This document shows, piece by piece, positions 62,048 through 64,000 of a stretch of DNA of 64,000 nucleotides. The translations under genes and the position numbers were made by a program. Each line of letters opens with the position of its first letter. Positions within the stretch are counted from its first letter, which is position 1. The notes beneath the pieces are model-generated. The model saw only the letters and a program-made list of their open reading frames with translations. It ran no database searches and was not told where the DNA came from. The stretch comes from Paenibacillus thalictri (GTDB taxonomy: Bacteria; Bacillota; Bacilli; Paenibacillales; NBRC-103111): NCBI RefSeq assembly GCF_004307995.1, contig NZ_SIRE01000019.1:62001-126000 (forward strand), in the 5' to 3' direction.

Positions 62048-63054
62048 ATGCCGCGCCTCTTTCTGAATTCCAACGGCGTCGTCCCGACAAGTTGTTTAAA
62101 TACACGGTTGAAATAAGGCAGCGAAGTGAATCCGACTTGATCGGCCACCTCGTAAATTTTGACTTCAGGCGCAAGCAGTAATTCTTTCGCTTTCTCAATG
62201 CGCAGCTGATTGACATAGTTCAAATACGTCAGACCCGTCGATTTCTTAAACAACGAGCTGAAATGCGATACGCTTAAATGCGCCATCTCCGCCGCTTCGG
62301 GAAGCGAATAATTGTGCGTGTAATGCTTGTCGATATGGTCCCTGACCCGCCGAATCGCCAATTTGACGTTCTGATTGCCGTATTGCGGGACCATATCCAT
62401 CCATCTGTCAATCAGCTGATGAAAATGGTGGCGGATGGCCTCTTCCCCTTCTGCCGCTAACGGCATCCCGCCAAACTGCGGATCGATTCCCCGCAAAAAT
62501 TCATTCAAACGGCTGGAGAGCGAGCTGAGCAAATTTGTTCTTATGCCCGGCGGCGTTTTCAAGGCAAACGTATCGTTGACCAGCGAATCGATTTGCTCCA
62601 GCAGCTCCGCTTGGGACAAATCCGGTAGCGCGTCGGCAAACTGCTGAATGCGGCCGATGGTGTCGCGTGTATCCGTCATGCCGGCCAAGCGGCGGGCGGA
62701 TCGTCTCAGCGATTCGTGCAATTCGTCAACATTAAGCGGTTTTAACAAATATTCAAAAATGCCGAAACGCATGGCTTGCTTGGCATACTGGAAATTATCG
62801 TATCCGCTGACTATGATCGTGGACATCGGAAGCTCGTGCTCGTATATTTGCTCAGCTAACCACAGCCCGTTTTGACGGGGCATCATAATATCGGTAATCA
62901 GAATCGCCGGCCAATGCTCCTGAATAAAATTCCATGCCTCTTCGCCGTTGCCAACCTCTCCAACGACATGAAACTCGGGGCTGAGCTTCTCCACCATTTC
63001 CCCGATTGCGCTGCGAATCCACAGCTCATCTTCCGCTATCAATACTTGAAACAT
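62044..63054 (-). CDS. YesN-type response regulator with AraC domain
   Basis: A 336-residue regulator. The receiver has EDE (8-10), Asp-55 in LITDIMMPRQNG and KPL near 105. The AraC part spans about 235-336: YSLPEAAEMAHLSVSHFSSL, then VGFTSLPYFNRVFKQLVG. The ATG at 63054 is preceded by GAGGCGC. It is first in the two-component operon, whose own promoter is not evident in the 220 bases upstream apart from AT-rich sequence. Confidence 0.92.
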   Translation of the reverse strand: MFQVLIAEDELWIRSAIGEMVEKLSPEFHVVGEVGNGEEAWNFIQEHWPAILITDIMMPRQNGLWLAEQIYEHELPMSTIIVSGYDNFQYAKQAMRFGIFEYLLKPLNVDELHESLRRSARRLAGMTDTRDTIGRIQQFADALPDLSQAELLEQIDSLVNDTFALKTPPGIRTNLLSSLSSRLNEFLRGIDPQFGGMPLAAEGEEAIRHHFHQLIDRWMDMVPQYGNQNVKLAIRRVRDHIDKHYTHNYSLPEAAEMAHLSVSHFSSLFKKSTGLTYLNYVNQLRIEKAKELLLAPEVKIYEVADQVGFTSLPYFNRVFKQLVGTTPLEFRKRRGI

Positions 63055-63207
63055 ACCTAAGCGCCTCGCTTCCGTGTGCTGATCCTCTAAGAAAATCGTA
63101 ATGGATTGGCGAAAGACTTGCAATGTCAATCATAAGAAAAACTTCTATCGAGGCCTTTTAAAGGCGGGCAACACCGGTTAATATCGACTTTTTCTTGCGA
63201 TATCGTT

Positions 63208-63242
63208 AAAAAAATCGTCCAGCGAGCTTGCGCTGAACGATT
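63208..63242 (-). terminator. Terminator after the right-edge sulfatase
   Basis: On the minus strand AATCGTTCAGCG and CGCTGGACGATT form a stem around CAAGCT with one mismatch, followed by TTTTTTT. It isolates the upstream sulfatase from the two-component genes. Confidence 0.85.
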
Positions 63243-63276
63243 CGGGAATAAAACGGCGTTATAGACGGTCTGTTAA

Positions 63277-64000
63277 TTACTTGAGCCCCACTCTTTCATA
63301 TTGCTCGGACGGGGCATCGCTCTCGCGCATCAGCCGTAACATCTGTTCGGTCATATACGCTTCGATACGTTCGTCTTGGATCGGCTGCTGCTGGTCCGGA
63401 TCCTGCAACGTATCAAACAACAGCGTACCGAACTTGTGCAGCTCGTTGTGCGGATTGGCTCCGATTTTCATCGTTTGCAGCTCCTTGGTAAAGCTGAACG
63501 GCTGCGCCAAAGATAGATCTTTGAGCTCATTCACGCTGAACAAGCACCGCATATGCGAAGGCATCAGCGTATAATTGTAAATCGGACCGTTCTGCGCCGA
63601 GACCGGCGCTTTCATGTACACATAACGGCCGTCCGTACAGTTAATATGCCCGCCATGAATGCCAAATAAAGCTGCCTGCCGCACCGGCTGGTCTGCAGCG
63701 ATCGTCTCTTTTAACGGCTTGCCTTGCATGTCTTCGGGAATGTTCACTTGAAAGAAATCAAGCAAAGTCGGCGCCATGTCGATCATCTGCACAAGGCTGC
63801 TGCGCCGTTCGCCGGTTTTGCCGCACCGCGGATCCCATATAAAAAGCGGCGGCCGGGCGATTTCGTTGTAGAACGGCTGGATGTTTTTCGCCCACCAGTC
63901 ATGTTCGCCCAGCAAAAACCCGTGGTCGGAATTCACGATCAGCAGCGTATCCTTCCACATGTCAAGCTCATCCATCAGATCCAGCACTTTGCCTAAATAA
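63277..64000 (-). CDS. Sulfatase (partial, N-terminus outside window)
   Basis: The C-terminal 240 residues of a second sulfatase; the frame is open to the right edge (YLGKVLDLMDELDMWKDT). LLIVNSDHGFLLGEHDWWAK carries the conserved metal and sulfate-binding Asp-His pair, and MIDMAPTLLDFFQVNIPED is typical of the S1 family. The formylglycine site lies beyond the window. It is not close in sequence to the sulfatase at 52366-53907, so the two probably act on different positions or compounds. It ends at its own terminator. Confidence 0.92.
   Translation of the reverse strand, partial: YLGKVLDLMDELDMWKDTLLIVNSDHGFLLGEHDWWAKNIQPFYNEIARPPLFIWDPRCGKTGERRSSLVQMIDMAPTLLDFFQVNIPEDMQGKPLKETIAADQPVRQAALFGIHGGHINCTDGRYVYMKAPVSAQNGPIYNYTLMPSHMRCLFSVNELKDLSLAQPFSFTKELQTMKIGANPHNELHKFGTLLFDTLQDPDQQQPIQDERIEAYMTEQMLRLMRESDAPSEQYERVGLK

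Noticed and set aside
1..64000. CRISPR array, prophage, tRNA or transposase gene
   Set aside because: No regularly spaced perfect repeats, phage structural genes, cloverleaf sequences or transposase motifs were seen.

Overview
The window looks like a stretch of a Paenibacillus-type chromosome (spore-forming Bacillota, family Paenibacillaceae). The reasons are several LplB/LplC-type sugar ABC importers, YesM/YesN-type two-component pairs beside them, large AraC-type regulators, a gerA/gerB/gerC spore germination operon, a Bacillus-type cysJI pair and strong AGGAGG ribosome binding sites. Most genes lie on the minus strand. No tRNA, rRNA, CRISPR array, phage or intact insertion sequence was seen.

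Layout, left to right. 1-6441: a sugar importer (LplB, LplC and a binding lipoprotein that runs off the left edge) with its YesM/YesN pair. 6493-9104: a LamG-fold protein, a phytanoyl-CoA-dioxygenase-like oxygenase and a divergent AraC regulator. 9235-20105: a long operon with an ABC importer, an amidohydrolase translationally coupled to a Rieske protein, a membrane-bound AraC regulator, a Gfo/Idh/MocA oxidoreductase and an FAD oxidoreductase; its substrate is unknown. 20333-29271: a sugar-acid operon with a GntR/FCD regulator, YesM/YesN, a second type of ABC importer, a D-galactonate dehydratase-like enzyme and a second enolase-superfamily dehydratase. 29458-33039: assimilatory sulfite reductase. 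33274-36813: a ger operon behind a probable sigma-G promoter. 37001-40401: a DUF218 protein, a small membrane protein and a GntR/ABC/permease operon. 40716-42439: a Crp-like regulator convergent with and overlapping flavohemoprotein hmp. 42560-48290: iron-siderophore uptake (two FecCD permeases, a binding lipoprotein with a Fur box, a Btr-like AraC regulator and a FhuF-like reductase). 48421-49347: an orphan protein resembling the class II aminoacyl-tRNA synthetase core. 49656-52289: a TetR regulator divergent from an MFS/peroxiredoxin pair. 52366-64000: a YesM/YesN-controlled importer operon carrying rbsD, an ADP-ribosylglycohydrolase-family protein and a sulfatase, followed upstream by a second sulfatase cut by the right edge.

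How the genes work together. Four ABC sugar importers, each tied to its own regulators and cytoplasmic enzymes, suggest a soil or plant-associated scavenger of oligosaccharides and sugar acids. The least familiar parts are the amidohydrolase/Rieske/FAD operon, the rbsD/ADP-ribosylglycohydrolase/sulfatase operon, and the orphan synthetase-like protein. A regulatory prediction can be read directly from the DNA: the Crp-like protein has the recognition helix residues of E. coli CRP, and an exact TGTGA-N6-TCACA site lies about 42 bases upstream of the predicted hmp start. A family of short palindromic repeats beginning and ending in GGCC occurs three times.
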